A stretch of DNA of 51,546 nucleotides. Origin: Acidovorax delafieldii (GTDB taxonomy: Bacteria > Pseudomonadota > Gammaproteobacteria > Burkholderiales > Burkholderiaceae_C). The position numbers and the translations under genes were made by a program. The DNA lies in the NCBI GenBank assembly GCA_002377855.1, contig DFQQ01000035.1, positions 117,455 to 169,000 of the forward strand, read 5' to 3'. Shown here piece after piece: positions 7,374 to 16,024 of the stretch. A model generated the notes under the pieces. That model did not search any database and had not been told where the DNA came from. It saw only the letters and a program-made list of their open reading frames with translations. How positions within the stretch are numbered: position 1 is the first letter of the stretch; the number at the start of each line of letters is the position of its first letter.

Positions 7374-7570
7374 CGTGAGGTTCTCCAGTGGAGGCCAGCG
7401 CACAGCCGTGCGGTTTGGGGGCAAAACAGTGGCGGGATTGCATCTCAACCGGCGTTTTTCTGCAGGTAGTCAAGATTACGAAGTAGCAGTTCCTTGTCCC
7501 TGGCCCTCTCTCAGCCCTTCGCTCTTTGCTCCAGCACCCTGCGCAGGCGCATGCATTGCACAATGGCGGC

Positions 7571-8209
7571 ATGACCACATCCATCGCAGACCTTCGCAAG
7601 AGTTACGAGCGCGCCGAACTGAACGAAGACGCCTCGCACGCAGTCCCCCTGCAGCAGTTCGACCAGTGGCTCAACGAAGCCATCAACGCCCAAGTGCCCG
7701 AGCCCAATGCCATGACGCTGGCCACAGTGGGCAGCGACCTGCGCCCCAGCACACGCATCGTGCTCATCAAGGGCTACGACGAGCGCGGCATTGTCTGGTT
7801 TACCAACTACGACAGCCGCAAAGGCCGCCAGCTGGCGGGCAACCCCTACGCCGCCATCCAGTTCCACTGGGTGGAGTTGGAGCGCGTAGTGCGCATGGAG
7901 GGCGTGGTGGAAAAGGTGAGCGACGAAGAAAGCGACGAGTACTTTCACAGCCGGCCGCTTGATTCGCGCATTGGCGCCTGGGCCAGCCCGCAAAGCCAGG
8001 TGATTGCGGGGCGTGGCGTGTTGGTGGCCAACGCGGCCAAGTACGGGGCGCAGTTCATGCTCAAACCCCCACGCCCGCCGCACTGGGGCGGCTACCGCTT
8101 GAAGCCCGATCAGTGGGAATTTTGGCAAGGCCGCAAAAGCCGCCTGCACGACCGCCTGCGCTACCGGCTGGACGGCAGCAACTGGCTGCGCGAGCGGCTG
8201 GCCCCATGA
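7571..8209 (+). CDS. pdxH: Pyridoxamine 5'-phosphate oxidase
   Basis: The 212-residue flavoprotein oxidises pyridoxine or pyridoxamine 5'-phosphate to pyridoxal 5'-phosphate, using FMN. Typical segments are MTTSIADLRKSYERAELNE at the start, RPSTRIVLIKGYDERGIVWF, TNYDSRKGRQL (FMN site), FHSRPLDSRIGAWAS and the C-terminal RLHDRLRYRL. The frame is open upstream to 7526, but the ATG at 7571 begins exactly where the family begins. The stop overlaps the next gene (ATGA). Confidence 0.95.
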   Translation: MTTSIADLRKSYERAELNEDASHAVPLQQFDQWLNEAINAQVPEPNAMTLATVGSDLRPSTRIVLIKGYDERGIVWFTNYDSRKGRQLAGNPYAAIQFHWVELERVVRMEGVVEKVSDEESDEYFHSRPLDSRIGAWASPQSQVIAGRGVLVANAAKYGAQFMLKPPRPPHWGGYRLKPDQWEFWQGRKSRLHDRLRYRLDGSNWLRERLAP

Positions 8210-8814
8210 TGGGCCCCCAACCCAGCGGCCCCGCCCGCATGGCCGCGCCACCACTGCGCACCGCACTGTGCGTGGTGTCTGCGTGTGCTGCGCTGGCCGC
8301 GTGCAACAGGCAGTCGGGCCCCCAACAGCCGGCAGAGGCTACGCAGAAAGCCACTGAGAACTTTGCCACCATCGTGGCGGCTTGCACGCAGTTTGTGGCA
8401 GCCCGCACGGCGCACGTTGGCCCCACGGGTGCGGGCAACGCCAGCAACTCGGCCACTGGCGCCTGGACCAAGACGGGCTATAGCCCGGCCCAGGTGCAGT
8501 CCGAGGTGAACCCCACCGAGTCGGCGGTGACCCCTTTTGTGGGCAAGATCGTCATCAAGGACAACGAGGCGCGGGCCGCCGCCGCTACCCAGGCTGAGGC
8601 CAAGGCCACCACCCTCACGCCGGCGCATCTGCTATCCAACCGCACCCACACGTTCGTTTACAGCTTTGACGGCCAGCAGTGGCGCTGGCAAAACGGGCAA
8701 CGGCTGACCAAGATACCCGGCCAGAACGACCGCATGGACGAACTGACCCTGGCCGAGATTTCAGCACCCGGGCCCCAGGGTTTTGGAGGCTGCGTGCCTG
8801 TGGTTGCCAAGTAG
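8206..8814 (+). CDS. Probable lipoprotein of unknown function
   Basis: About 202 residues. The ATG at 8206 overlaps the pdxH stop as ATGA, indicating coupling; ATG at 8239 is an alternative. A lipoprotein signal (ALCVVSACAALAAC) ends at a lipobox Cys. The mature protein is Ala- and Thr-rich, with a C-terminal part (FVYSFDGQQWRWQNGQRLTK) of no family I recognise. Likely attached to the inner or outer membrane on the periplasmic side. Confidence 0.7.
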   Translation: MMGPQPSGPARMAAPPLRTALCVVSACAALAACNRQSGPQQPAEATQKATENFATIVAACTQFVAARTAHVGPTGAGNASNSATGAWTKTGYSPAQVQSEVNPTESAVTPFVGKIVIKDNEARAAAATQAEAKATTLTPAHLLSNRTHTFVYSFDGQQWRWQNGQRLTKIPGQNDRMDELTLAEISAPGPQGFGGCVPVVAK

Positions 8815-8868
8815 CAAGCGCCACTCTGGCCGGGCGAAGTGCGCGGCGGCGGTGTTGAAACGCCCGCG

Positions 8869-10062
8869 CTACCAGGCCGAGCCCTGCCCTTGCAGCGCGC
8901 GCTGCGCCAGCAAGAAGGTGGCGGCGTTCCAGCTTTGGCCAGCCATGCCCATGGGGGCCAAGGTGCCGCCGTGAAACCACTCGGTAAAGCGCCAGTCATC
9001 CTGCGCGTTGGTGGTCGCCAGCTTGGCCAGTTCGGCCCAGCCTTCGTTGCGCAGGCCCAGCCTGGCCAGGGCCATTACCCAAAAGCCGCCCACAAAGGGC
9101 CATATGCCCCCGTTGTGGTACTGGTGCACCAGATTTTGCCGATGCCGGCCCATGTAGGTGCGCCACAGGTCGTGGTCCGCCGACAGGGGGCGCAGCACCA
9201 CGCGCAGCGGATAGGGATCACTGGCGCGGGATGCGAGGATGGCGTTGGCAATGCCATGGGCCATGCCCTCGTCGGCCAGCCCGCACTGGATGGCCAGCAG
9301 GTTGCCCAGCACGTCGCCTTCGTCCCCCACAAAACCCAGGTTCACAAAGCTCAGGTACAGCTGCAGGTCACTGCGGCCGCGCCGGGCGTAGTGCTGCAGC
9401 AGGCGCGCGCGGTGGTATTCGTGCAGGTCGCGCTGAAAGGGGTTGAACAGGTGATTGAAATGGTGGTGCGTCTCGTCAGCGTGGCTCAGCGCAAAGCGGC
9501 GTTTCACGTCAAACCACAAGGCGTTGGTGTAGAGCACGTAACCGGAGCGGGGCATGATGTCGGCCCAATCACTGGCCTCGTTTTGCTGCAGCAGGCGAAA
9601 GTGCTGGTGCTCCTGTGCCAGCAGCCACTGCAGCGCGCGCTGCACGGGCTCGGCCCAGTGGCTGGCCCCCACGCTGCCGTGCTGGCGCACATGGTCCACG
9701 GCAATCAGCCACCACAAGGTGGCGTCGATGCAGCCCAGGTACCAGAAGTCGGCGTCTTTGCCTTCAGGATCGACGTATTTGGGGATTTGCCCGTTGCGCG
9801 CCTGCTGGGCCGCCAGGGCATCCAGGCTGGCCACAGCGCCCTCTTCCAACGCGGGCACGCCGCTGCCGCACATGGCCATCACGCAAATGGCGGCGTCGCG
9901 CCCAAAGATGCGGGTGTAGCGCCGGGCCACGGCCTCTTTGGTGCGGCTGGCCGCCAGAATGCCGTGGGGCGTGAGGTTGCTCTGCAGCAACGCAAGCGAT
10001 GCCTGTGCGCAGGCATCGATGAGGACAAGCGAGGAACTGGGGAGCGAAGCAAGGTCGTTCAT
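8869..10062 (-). CDS. GH100/glycogen-debranching-type glycoside hydrolase
   Basis: The 397-residue protein resembles alkaline/neutral invertases (GH100) and amylo-alpha-1,6-glucosidase-like enzymes with an (alpha/alpha)6 barrel. Visible segments are RYTRIFGRDAAICV near the N-terminus (catalytic Asp region), the SGYVLYTNALWF stretch, HNGGIWPFVGGFW and FTEWFHG near the C-terminus. ATG at 10062 with AGGA upstream is preferred over an in-frame TTG at 10068. There is no signal peptide, so it acts in the cytoplasm on sucrose or an alpha-glucan; the substrate cannot be told from the sequence. No sugar genes are adjacent. Confidence 0.75.
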   Translation of the reverse strand: MNDLASLPSSSLVLIDACAQASLALLQSNLTPHGILAASRTKEAVARRYTRIFGRDAAICVMAMCGSGVPALEEGAVASLDALAAQQARNGQIPKYVDPEGKDADFWYLGCIDATLWWLIAVDHVRQHGSVGASHWAEPVQRALQWLLAQEHQHFRLLQQNEASDWADIMPRSGYVLYTNALWFDVKRRFALSHADETHHHFNHLFNPFQRDLHEYHRARLLQHYARRGRSDLQLYLSFVNLGFVGDEGDVLGNLLAIQCGLADEGMAHGIANAILASRASDPYPLRVVLRPLSADHDLWRTYMGRHRQNLVHQYHNGGIWPFVGGFWVMALARLGLRNEGWAELAKLATTNAQDDWRFTEWFHGGTLAPMGMAGQSWNAATFLLAQRALQGQGSAW

Positions 10063-10121
10063 GGGCAATCCTGGCGCAGCGCAGTCGGGCAGACCTTTTT
10101 GCGCTGCTGCAAGCCAAGGTG

Positions 10122-10147
10122 GCCCTTCAGGTTAGCCCCTGAAGGGC
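10122..10147. terminator. Hairpin between the glycosidase gene and the ssu region
   Basis: Perfect 10-bp stem GCCCTTCAGG / CCTGAAGGGC with a 6-base loop, but no T run on either side. It lies just upstream of the glycosidase start. It could be an attenuator or a rho-dependent stop for transcription from elsewhere. Confidence 0.35.
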
Positions 10148-10290
10148 CGTGTGACCAGACTGGAAGAAAAAAGCCCCTGCGGATTACCTCTTGTCACTCC
10201 TGGAAACCATGCCACGCCCCAGGCTGGTGTAGCGGCGCATGGCCTGCCGCAGCCCCGTCCTTTGGCGCCACACTGCAGCTGCAATACTCC

Positions 10291-10345
10291 TTTTTTTTAT
10301 AGCAGCCCGCGCTTGATGGAAAAGTGCCAGGGCTGTTTTCCATTC
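10291..10345 (+). repeat. Palindromic interspersed element, copy 1
   Basis: A run of T, then ATAGCAGCCCGCGCTTGATGG, then AAGTGCCAGGGC: the layout of the 50-bp element found at several places in this window (TTTTGATAGCT, GCGCTT, short loop, AAGCGC, then GAGG-like and T-rich end). This copy is diverged. It lies in the space downstream of ssuF; the remaining bases of 10148-10359 hold nothing I can identify. Confidence 0.55.
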
Positions 10346-10359
10346 AAGGCTGTGAAAAA

Positions 10360-10575
10360 TCACAACTTGGCGATGGACACCTCGGTGGACTTGACCAGCG
10401 CCACCACATCAGAGCCGACGACCAAGCCCAGGTCGTCCACCGAGCGGGTGGTGATGACGGAGGTGACCACGCCCCAGGGCGTTTCGACATCGACTTCCGA
10501 GACGACATCGCCGCGAATGATTTCGCGCACTTTGCCCTTGAACTGGTTGCGTACGTTGATGGCTTGGATGGACAT
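10360..10575 (-). CDS. ssuF: SsuF, molbindin (TOBE domain) of the sulfonate operon
   Basis: A 71-residue single TOBE/molbindin domain (MSIQAINVRNQFKGKVREI, with TPWGVVTSVITTRSV and GSDVVALVKSTEV). The start at 10575 follows an AAGGAG site. Such proteins bind molybdate or related oxyanions as oligomers. A gene of this type closes the ssuEADCBF operon of Pseudomonas putida, and here it follows ssuB on the same strand, so the same role in sulfonate metabolism is inferred. A REP-like repeat separates it from ssuB. Confidence 0.82.
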   Translation of the reverse strand: MSIQAINVRNQFKGKVREIIRGDVVSEVDVETPWGVVTSVITTRSVDDLGLVVGSDVVALVKSTEVSIAKL

Positions 10576-10658
10576 GGTTTTCTCCTTGAAAAGTCCGTTG
10601 AAAAAAGTGACCGAAAACAATGGGGTGGGTGGTTCAGAGTTGGCGGCGCCTGCTCCAC

Positions 10659-10730
10659 CGTTCGCCCTGAGCCTGTCGAAGGGCGGTCACCAAAGCGCGC
10701 CCTGGCTTCAACAAGCTCAGCCCGAACGGG
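10659..10730. repeat. REP-like inverted repeat, copy a
   Basis: Two arms, CGTTCGCCCTGAGCCTGTCG and its near reverse complement, face each other over about 30 bp. The arm is the TTCGGGCTGAGCCTGTCGAA sequence repeated at 13768, 47344, 47401, 47999, 48102, 50554, 50679 and 50808. All copies here lie between genes. Confidence 0.85.
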
Positions 10731-10751
10731 TATGGGTTGTACGTGGACACC

Positions 10752-11561
10752 TCACACCGCCCAGCGCAGGCCGTGCGCGGGAACACCGGGCCAGAGCGCT
10801 TCGTTGGAAGATTCTCCGTCGGGCTTTTGCAGCACGCGGTCGAGGATGCGTTTTTCCAGCGCTGCAAAGGCAGCGTCGCCGTGGGATCGGGGCCGTGGCA
10901 GGTCGATGCGCTGGTCCAGCGCAATCTGGCCGTCTTCGATCAGCACCACGCGGTCGGCCAGGGCCACGGCTTCTTGCACGTCGTGGGTGACGAGCAGCGC
11001 CGTGAAGCCGGTGCTGCGCCACAGGCCTTCAATCAGGCGGTGCATTTCGATGCGGGTGAGCGCATCGAGCGCGCCCAGGGGTTCGTCGAGCAGCAGCAGG
11101 CGCGGGTTGTGCACCAGGGCGCGGGCCAGGGCCACGCGCTGGCGCTGGCCGCCGGACAGGCGCGCGGGCCATTCGTGCAGCCGGTCGCCCAGGCCCACAC
11201 GGGCCAGCACATCGGCGGCTGCGCCGCGCTGCGCAGGTGGCAGGCCCAGGGCCACGTTGTCGGCCACGCGCTTCCAGGGCAGCAGGCGCGAGTCCTGGAA
11301 CATGATGCGGGTGCTGTCGCTCAGGCCGCTCACGCTGTCGCCGTCGATGCGGATGGTGCCGCCAGAGACCGATTCCAGCCCCGCCACCAGGCGCAGCAGC
11401 GTGCTCTTGCCGCAGCCGCTGCGGCCCACGATGGCGACGAATTCGCCCGGCTCGATGACCAGGTCGGCCTTGTGGAGCACGCTGCGCGCGCCGTAGCGCT
11501 TGTCCACGCCACGCACTTCCAGGCGCACGCCTTGGGGTTGTGAAGATGAATGATTAGTCAA
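10752..11561 (-). CDS. ssuB: SsuB, aliphatic sulfonate ABC transporter ATPase
   Basis: The 269-residue ATPase has Walker A GRSGCGKST, signature LSGGQRQRVALARAL, Walker B LLLLDEPLGALD and the switch His in LLVTHDVQEA. With SsuC and SsuA it imports alkanesulfonates across the inner membrane. No ATG is available; the start is TTG at 11561, behind an AGGAGG site at 11568-11573. That ribosome site lies within a palindromic interspersed element. The product follows ssuC on the same strand. Confidence 0.93.
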   Translation of the reverse strand: MTNHSSSQPQGVRLEVRGVDKRYGARSVLHKADLVIEPGEFVAIVGRSGCGKSTLLRLVAGLESVSGGTIRIDGDSVSGLSDSTRIMFQDSRLLPWKRVADNVALGLPPAQRGAAADVLARVGLGDRLHEWPARLSGGQRQRVALARALVHNPRLLLLDEPLGALDALTRIEMHRLIEGLWRSTGFTALLVTHDVQEAVALADRVVLIEDGQIALDQRIDLPRPRSHGDAAFAALEKRILDRVLQKPDGESSNEALWPGVPAHGLRWAV

Positions 11562-11565
11562 AATG

Positions 11566-11620
11566 GCCTCCTGCGCTTATCTGACAAGCGCTAGCAGCTA
11601 TAAAAATGTGAGCTTTGGAG
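11566..11620 (-). repeat. Palindromic interspersed element in front of ssuB
   Basis: Read on the minus strand: a T run, ATAGCTGCTAGCGCTTGTC, a short loop, then AAGCGCAGGAGGCCATTTTG. The element fills almost the whole gap between ssuC and ssuB. Its right end supplies both the AGGAGG and the TTG start codon of ssuB. Confidence 0.8.
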
Positions 11621-11622
11621 CA

Positions 11623-12486
11623 TCAGGCCTGATAGCCGGGATGCCAGCGCAGCCAGTACCGCTCCAAGCCTTTGGCAAATACGTCAGCCAGCTTGCCCAG
11701 CAAGGCATAAAGCAGGATGCCCACGAGCACGATGTCGGTCTGCAGAAACTCCCGCGCATTCATCGTGAGGTAGCCAATACCGGCCTGCGCCGAGATGGTT
11801 TCGGCCACGATCAGGATCACCCACATCAGCCCCAGCGAAAACCGCAGCCCTACCAAGATGCTGGACAGCGCCCCGGGCAGGATGATTTGCCGGTACAGCT
11901 GCCAGCGGCTCAGGCCATAGGTGCGGCCCATCTCGATCAAGCCTGGGTCCACATTGCGGATGCCGTGGAAGGTGTTGAGGTAGATGGGGAAGAACACCGA
12001 CACGCTGATGAGGAACAGCTTGGCCGACTCGTCAATGCCAAACCACAGGATGACCAGCGGAATCAGCGCCAGCGCGGGAATGTTGCGCACCATCTGGATG
12101 GTGGAATCCAGCAGGGTTTCCAGCAGCCGCACCGAGCCGGTGAGCAGGCCCAGCAGCAGCCCCAGGCCGCCGCCAATGGCCAGCCCGGTCAAGGCCCGGC
12201 CAGCGCTGACGCGCACATGCGTCCACAGCTCGCCCGAGGCGGCCAGGGCCCAGGCGGCCTTGATCACATCGAGCGGCGCGGGCAGCACGCGGGTAGACAG
12301 CCAGCCTTGCGACGAGGCCACCTGCCACAGCGCAATCAGGCCCACGGGCACGGCCCAGGGCAGCAGGCGCTGCGCGAGTTGCCGGGCAAAGCGCAGCACG
12401 GCGGCGGGCAGCACGGGCGCTTTGAGGGGCAGGTCCACGGCATCGGCCAGGGAGGCCACGGGCGGTTCTTTGGCGGTGTGTGTCAT
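11623..12486 (-). CDS. ssuC: SsuC, aliphatic sulfonate ABC transporter permease
   Basis: A 287-residue inner-membrane protein of the BPD_transp_1 family with about six membrane segments and the EAA-type loop (EMGRTYGLSRWQLYRQIILP), which contacts SsuB. The VPVGLIALWQVASSQGWLS start region and the LIVAETISAQAGIGYL segment are typical of sulfonate/taurine permeases. It lies between ssuD and ssuB in the operon. Confidence 0.93.
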   Translation of the reverse strand: MTHTAKEPPVASLADAVDLPLKAPVLPAAVLRFARQLAQRLLPWAVPVGLIALWQVASSQGWLSTRVLPAPLDVIKAAWALAASGELWTHVRVSAGRALTGLAIGGGLGLLLGLLTGSVRLLETLLDSTIQMVRNIPALALIPLVILWFGIDESAKLFLISVSVFFPIYLNTFHGIRNVDPGLIEMGRTYGLSRWQLYRQIILPGALSSILVGLRFSLGLMWVILIVAETISAQAGIGYLTMNAREFLQTDIVLVGILLYALLGKLADVFAKGLERYWLRWHPGYQA

Positions 12487-12510
12487 GCGTTGCGTCCTGT
12501 TTTGATGAGG

Positions 12511-13689
12511 TCAGCTTTGCGATGCGCGCGGCACAAAGTCATTGGCCACGGTTTCACCAAACGGCCCCAGCGGGTTACCAAACAAGGGGTTACCACTGGA
12601 AAGCTGCTGGCGCAGCGGCAGGGGCAGCAGCGGGAAGACCAGCTCGGCAAAGCGGTAGGCCTCGTCCAGGTGCGGGTAGCCCGAGAGCACAAACGTGTCC
12701 AGCCCCAGCGCCGCGTATTCCTCAATGCGTGCTGCCACCGTTTGCGGGTCACCCACCAGGGCCGTGCCCGCGCCGCCGCGCACCAGGCCCACACCCGCCC
12801 ACAGGTTGGGGCTGATTTCCAGGTCTTTGCGGCTGCGTTTGGCACCCCCTGCATGCAAGGCGGCCATGCGGCGCTGGCCCTCGGAATCCATGCGCGCGAA
12901 GACGGCCTGGGCGCGCACCACGGTGTCGTCGCTGACGTGGCTGATGAGCTCTTCGGCGGCGGCCCAGGCCTGCTCGTCCGTCTCACGCACGATGACGTGC
13001 AGGCGGATGCCGAACTTCACGGTGCGGCCGTGCTTGGCGGCGCGGGTACGCACATCGGCCACTTTCTTGGCCACCTCGGCCGGGGGTTCGCCCCAGGTCA
13101 GATACGTCTCGACCTGCTCGGCCGCGAGGTCGTGCGCGGCGGGGGATGAGCCGCCAAAGTACACCGGCGGGTGCGGCTGCTGCACGGGCGGGAAGAGCAG
13201 CTTGGCGCACTTCACGGCCAGGTGCTTGCCTTCAAAGTCCAGGCTTTCGCCCTGGTGGCTGCGCGTGAGGATCTCGCGCCAGATGCGAATGAACTCGGCC
13301 GACTGTTCGTAGCGCGTGGCGTGGTCGAGGAACACGCCATCGCCCTCCAGCTCGGCCTGGTCGCCGCCCGTCACCAGGTTGATGAGCAGCCGCCCGCCCG
13401 AGAGGCGATCAAACGTGGCCGCCATGCGCGCGGCCAGCGCGGGCTGGTGCAGACCGGGGCGCACGGCCACCAGAAACTTGAGGTTGCGCGTGACGGGCAG
13501 CAGGCTGGCCGCCACCACCCACGGGTCTTCGCACGAGCGGCCGGTGGGGATGAGCACGCCCTCATAGCCCAGGCTGTCTGCAGCCACGGCCACCTGCTTG
13601 AGGTAGTCGTGGTTGAGCTGGCGGGCGCCTTTGGCGGTGCCAAGGTAACGGCTGTCGCCGTGGGTGGGGATGAACCAGAAAATTTTCAT
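12511..13689 (-). CDS. ssuD: SsuD, FMNH2-dependent alkanesulfonate monooxygenase
   Basis: A 392-residue bacterial luciferase-like TIM-barrel enzyme. It uses reduced FMN from SsuE and oxygen to split C1-C14 alkanesulfonates into aldehyde and sulfite. The start MKIFWFIPTHGDSRYLG, the LIPTGRSCEDPWVVAASL segment, NLVTGGD and YFGGSSPAA are characteristic. The ATG at 13689 follows a GAGG site and matches the family start; a longer frame to 13704 is not needed. Sulfite produced here can enter CysI encoded in the same window. Confidence 0.95.
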   Translation of the reverse strand: MKIFWFIPTHGDSRYLGTAKGARQLNHDYLKQVAVAADSLGYEGVLIPTGRSCEDPWVVAASLLPVTRNLKFLVAVRPGLHQPALAARMAATFDRLSGGRLLINLVTGGDQAELEGDGVFLDHATRYEQSAEFIRIWREILTRSHQGESLDFEGKHLAVKCAKLLFPPVQQPHPPVYFGGSSPAAHDLAAEQVETYLTWGEPPAEVAKKVADVRTRAAKHGRTVKFGIRLHVIVRETDEQAWAAAEELISHVSDDTVVRAQAVFARMDSEGQRRMAALHAGGAKRSRKDLEISPNLWAGVGLVRGGAGTALVGDPQTVAARIEEYAALGLDTFVLSGYPHLDEAYRFAELVFPLLPLPLRQQLSSGNPLFGNPLGPFGETVANDFVPRASQS

Positions 13690-13767
13690 GGGTGATTGCC
13701 TCAAAAGGTGAGTGAATGGGCCGTGGTACTTCTTTGATGGATTGCCGTGTTTTGAACGCGCTCCGAC

Positions 13768-13827
13768 CGTTCGGGCTGAGCCTGTCGAAGCCGTGCGCAG
13801 CGCTTGGACAGGCTCAGCGTGAACGGT
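13768..13827. repeat. REP-like inverted repeat, copy b
   Basis: CGTTCGGGCTGAGCCTGTCG faces its near complement (GGACAGGCTCAGCGTGAACG) over about 20 bp. It lies between the downstream ssuA copy and ssuD, within the operon, so it would be transcribed as a hairpin. Confidence 0.85.
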
Positions 13828-13858
13828 TCAGGGGGATCGATGCCCTATCCAATGCATC

Positions 13859-14875
13859 TCAAGTCCGCGCCGGTGCAGCAGGCCGCCACACGATGTCGGC
13901 CACGTTCACGGGTTTGGGGATGAGTCCGAGCTTGAAAAACGCATCGGCCACACGCTGCTGGTCAGCCACGGTGGTGGGGCCGAGCACGTCCACAGGCGAT
14001 GAGGGGCGGCGCTGGATGAACAGGCTCACCACGCCCGCGTCCAGCCCGCTGAAATCGGCAATGAGCTTGATGGCGTCTTTGCGCGCCTCTTGCGCCAGGC
14101 GGTCGGCACGGCTGAGTTCGTCAAACAGCACGCGCAGCACCTGCGGGTGGGCCTGCACAAACGGGCGGGCGGCCAGGTAGAACGAGTTGTTGCTGCTGGC
14201 CAGGTCACGCCCCGTGGCCAGCACGCGGGGCTGGATGGCAAGTTCGGTGGCGGCGTAGAACGGATCCCAGATCGCCCAGGCGTCCACGCTCTTGCGCTCG
14301 AACGCGGCGCGGGCATCGGCCGGGGCCAGGTACACGGGCTGGATGTCGGCCCACTGCAACCCCGCCCGCTCTACCGCCTTGACCAGCAGGTAGTGCGCGC
14401 TGCTGCCCTTTTGCACGGCAATACGGCGGCCTTTCAGGTCGGCCAGGGTGCGCAGGGGCGAGTCCTTGAGCACCAGCAGCGCGGAGCTGTCGGGCTTGGG
14501 CGGCTCGGCGCCCACGTAAAGCAGGTCTTTGCCAGCGGCCTGGGCGAACACGGGGGGCGAATCGCCGGTCAGGCCGAATTCCAGGCTGCCCACCGACAGT
14601 GCTTCGAGCAGTTGCGGCCCGGCCGGAAACTCCAGCCAGCTCACCCGCGTGCCGGGAAAGCGCTTTTCCAGCACGCCCTGCTGCTTGAGGATGACGAGGT
14701 TGACGGCAGACTTCTGGTAGCCAATGCGCAGTTGCTCGGGGCCTGGCACGGTAGGGGAATGCACTGTGGAACTTTGTGCGTGGGCGTAGCGGCTGGCCAG
14801 GGCCCAGTGGAAGGCAGTGACGCCCAGCAGTTGCAGCGCGCGGCGGCGCTGGGGACTCAAGGTGATGCGGTTCAT
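13859..14875 (-). CDS. ssuA: SsuA-type sulfonate-binding protein, first paralogue
   Basis: A 338-residue periplasmic binding protein (NMT1/SsuA type II fold) with a signal peptide (RRRALQLLGVTAFHWALASRYAHA). Typical segments are LRIGYQKSAVNLVILKQQG, EFPAGPQLLEAL, GSLEFGLTGDSPPVFAQAAG and VDAWAIWDPFYAA. It delivers alkanesulfonates to SsuBC. The start follows an AAGGAG site. It is homologous throughout to the neighbouring 14909-15877 gene, but clearly diverged, so the duplication is old and the two may bind different sulfonates. Confidence 0.9.
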   Translation of the reverse strand: MNRITLSPQRRRALQLLGVTAFHWALASRYAHAQSSTVHSPTVPGPEQLRIGYQKSAVNLVILKQQGVLEKRFPGTRVSWLEFPAGPQLLEALSVGSLEFGLTGDSPPVFAQAAGKDLLYVGAEPPKPDSSALLVLKDSPLRTLADLKGRRIAVQKGSSAHYLLVKAVERAGLQWADIQPVYLAPADARAAFERKSVDAWAIWDPFYAATELAIQPRVLATGRDLASSNNSFYLAARPFVQAHPQVLRVLFDELSRADRLAQEARKDAIKLIADFSGLDAGVVSLFIQRRPSSPVDVLGPTTVADQQRVADAFFKLGLIPKPVNVADIVWRPAAPART

Positions 14876-14908
14876 GGGAACTCCTTCGGGGTGTGCGCAG
14901 CCCAGGCC

Positions 14909-15877
14909 TTACAGCCCCACGGGCGCGGCGTGCAGCAGGTTGAGCTTTTTGGGGATGAGCTTCAGGTCGAAGAACGCATCGGCAATCGCCTGCTGCTCGG
15001 CCAGGATCTCGCGGGTGACGGGCGCGGTGCCGAACTGGGCGCGGTCCAAGTACAGGCGAGTGATGGCGGTATCGAGCCCCAGTACGGCCGACAGCTCAGT
15101 GGCCGCGGCATCTTTGTTCTTTGCTGCCCAGCGGTCGATGGCGTTGATCTCTTCCACGGCAATGCGCAGCACTTCGGGGTGGCGGCTGGCAAAGTCGCGC
15201 GAGCTGAAGTAGTACGCCCGGTTGTTGACCACACCCGTGGCGTCGGCCAGGATGCGCGCGCCCAGCGTTTTCTGGGCCGAGGCGAGGAAGGGGTCCCAGA
15301 TGATCCAGGCATCGACCGCGCCCTTTTCAAACGCGGCGCGCGCGTCGGCCGGGGCGAGGAAGACGGACTGCACATCGGCGTACTTCAGGCCGTGCTTATC
15401 CAGCAGCTTGACCAGGAAGTAATGCACGTTGGAGCCCTTGTTGTAGGCCACGCGTTTGCCCTTCAAGTCCGCCACGCTGCGGATGGCGGAGCCGCTGGGC
15501 ACGATCACGGCCTCCAGCGCGGGGCGTGGCACAGTGGCACCGGCGTACACCAGCGGCGCACCGGCGGCCTGGGCAAAGATGGGCGGGGCTTCGCCCACAT
15601 CACCAAAGTCGATGGAACCAACGTTGAGCGCTTCGAGCTGCACCGGGCCGGCGTTGAATTCGGTCCAGGTCACTTTCACGCCCAGCGGGGCCAGGCGCTT
15701 TTCCAGCGTGCCACGGGCTTTGATGATGGAGAGCCAGCCTTTTTGGTGGCCTACCCGCAGCACAGCGCCCGCGCTGGACTGGGCCCATGCGGGGGCGGCC
15801 AGGCCGGTGGCGAGCAAGCCCGATGCGATGCCAGCGGTAAGGACCTGGCGGCGGGATGGGGAAAAACGGTGTGTCAT
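14909..15877 (-). CDS. ssuA: SsuA-type sulfonate-binding protein, second paralogue
   Basis: A 322-residue periplasmic binding protein with a twin-arginine-like signal (SPSRRQVLTAGIASGLLATG). Its core shows VLRVGHQKGWLSIIKARG, EFNAGPVQLEALNVGSIDFG, VGEAPPIFAQAAGAPLVYAG and VDAWIIWDPFLASAQ. The ATG at 15877 starts directly before the signal; the frame extends to 15925 without need. It is the first binding protein after ssuE and may be the classical SsuA. Only one permease and one ATPase are present, so both binding proteins must share SsuBC. Confidence 0.92.
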   Translation of the reverse strand: MTHRFSPSRRQVLTAGIASGLLATGLAAPAWAQSSAGAVLRVGHQKGWLSIIKARGTLEKRLAPLGVKVTWTEFNAGPVQLEALNVGSIDFGDVGEAPPIFAQAAGAPLVYAGATVPRPALEAVIVPSGSAIRSVADLKGKRVAYNKGSNVHYFLVKLLDKHGLKYADVQSVFLAPADARAAFEKGAVDAWIIWDPFLASAQKTLGARILADATGVVNNRAYYFSSRDFASRHPEVLRIAVEEINAIDRWAAKNKDAAATELSAVLGLDTAITRLYLDRAQFGTAPVTREILAEQQAIADAFFDLKLIPKKLNLLHAAPVGL

Positions 15878-16024
15878 GCGATGTTCTCGGTAAAAGGGTT
15901 GCAGTGCCTTGGGGCGGCCGGGCAAAGCTGCGCCCTGCCCTGCAAAAATGGCATCTCTGAAGGGTTCAAAAAATGGATGGGGCTTGGGGGGGCCTGCGGC
16001 GGGTGCTGCAGGCCCGGAGGCGCG

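Noticed and set aside
8839..10302. 487-codon plus-strand frame opposite the glycosidase gene
   Set aside because: Composition (Gly, Gln, His, Val) is typical of an antisense frame; the minus-strand frame has clear glycosidase motifs.
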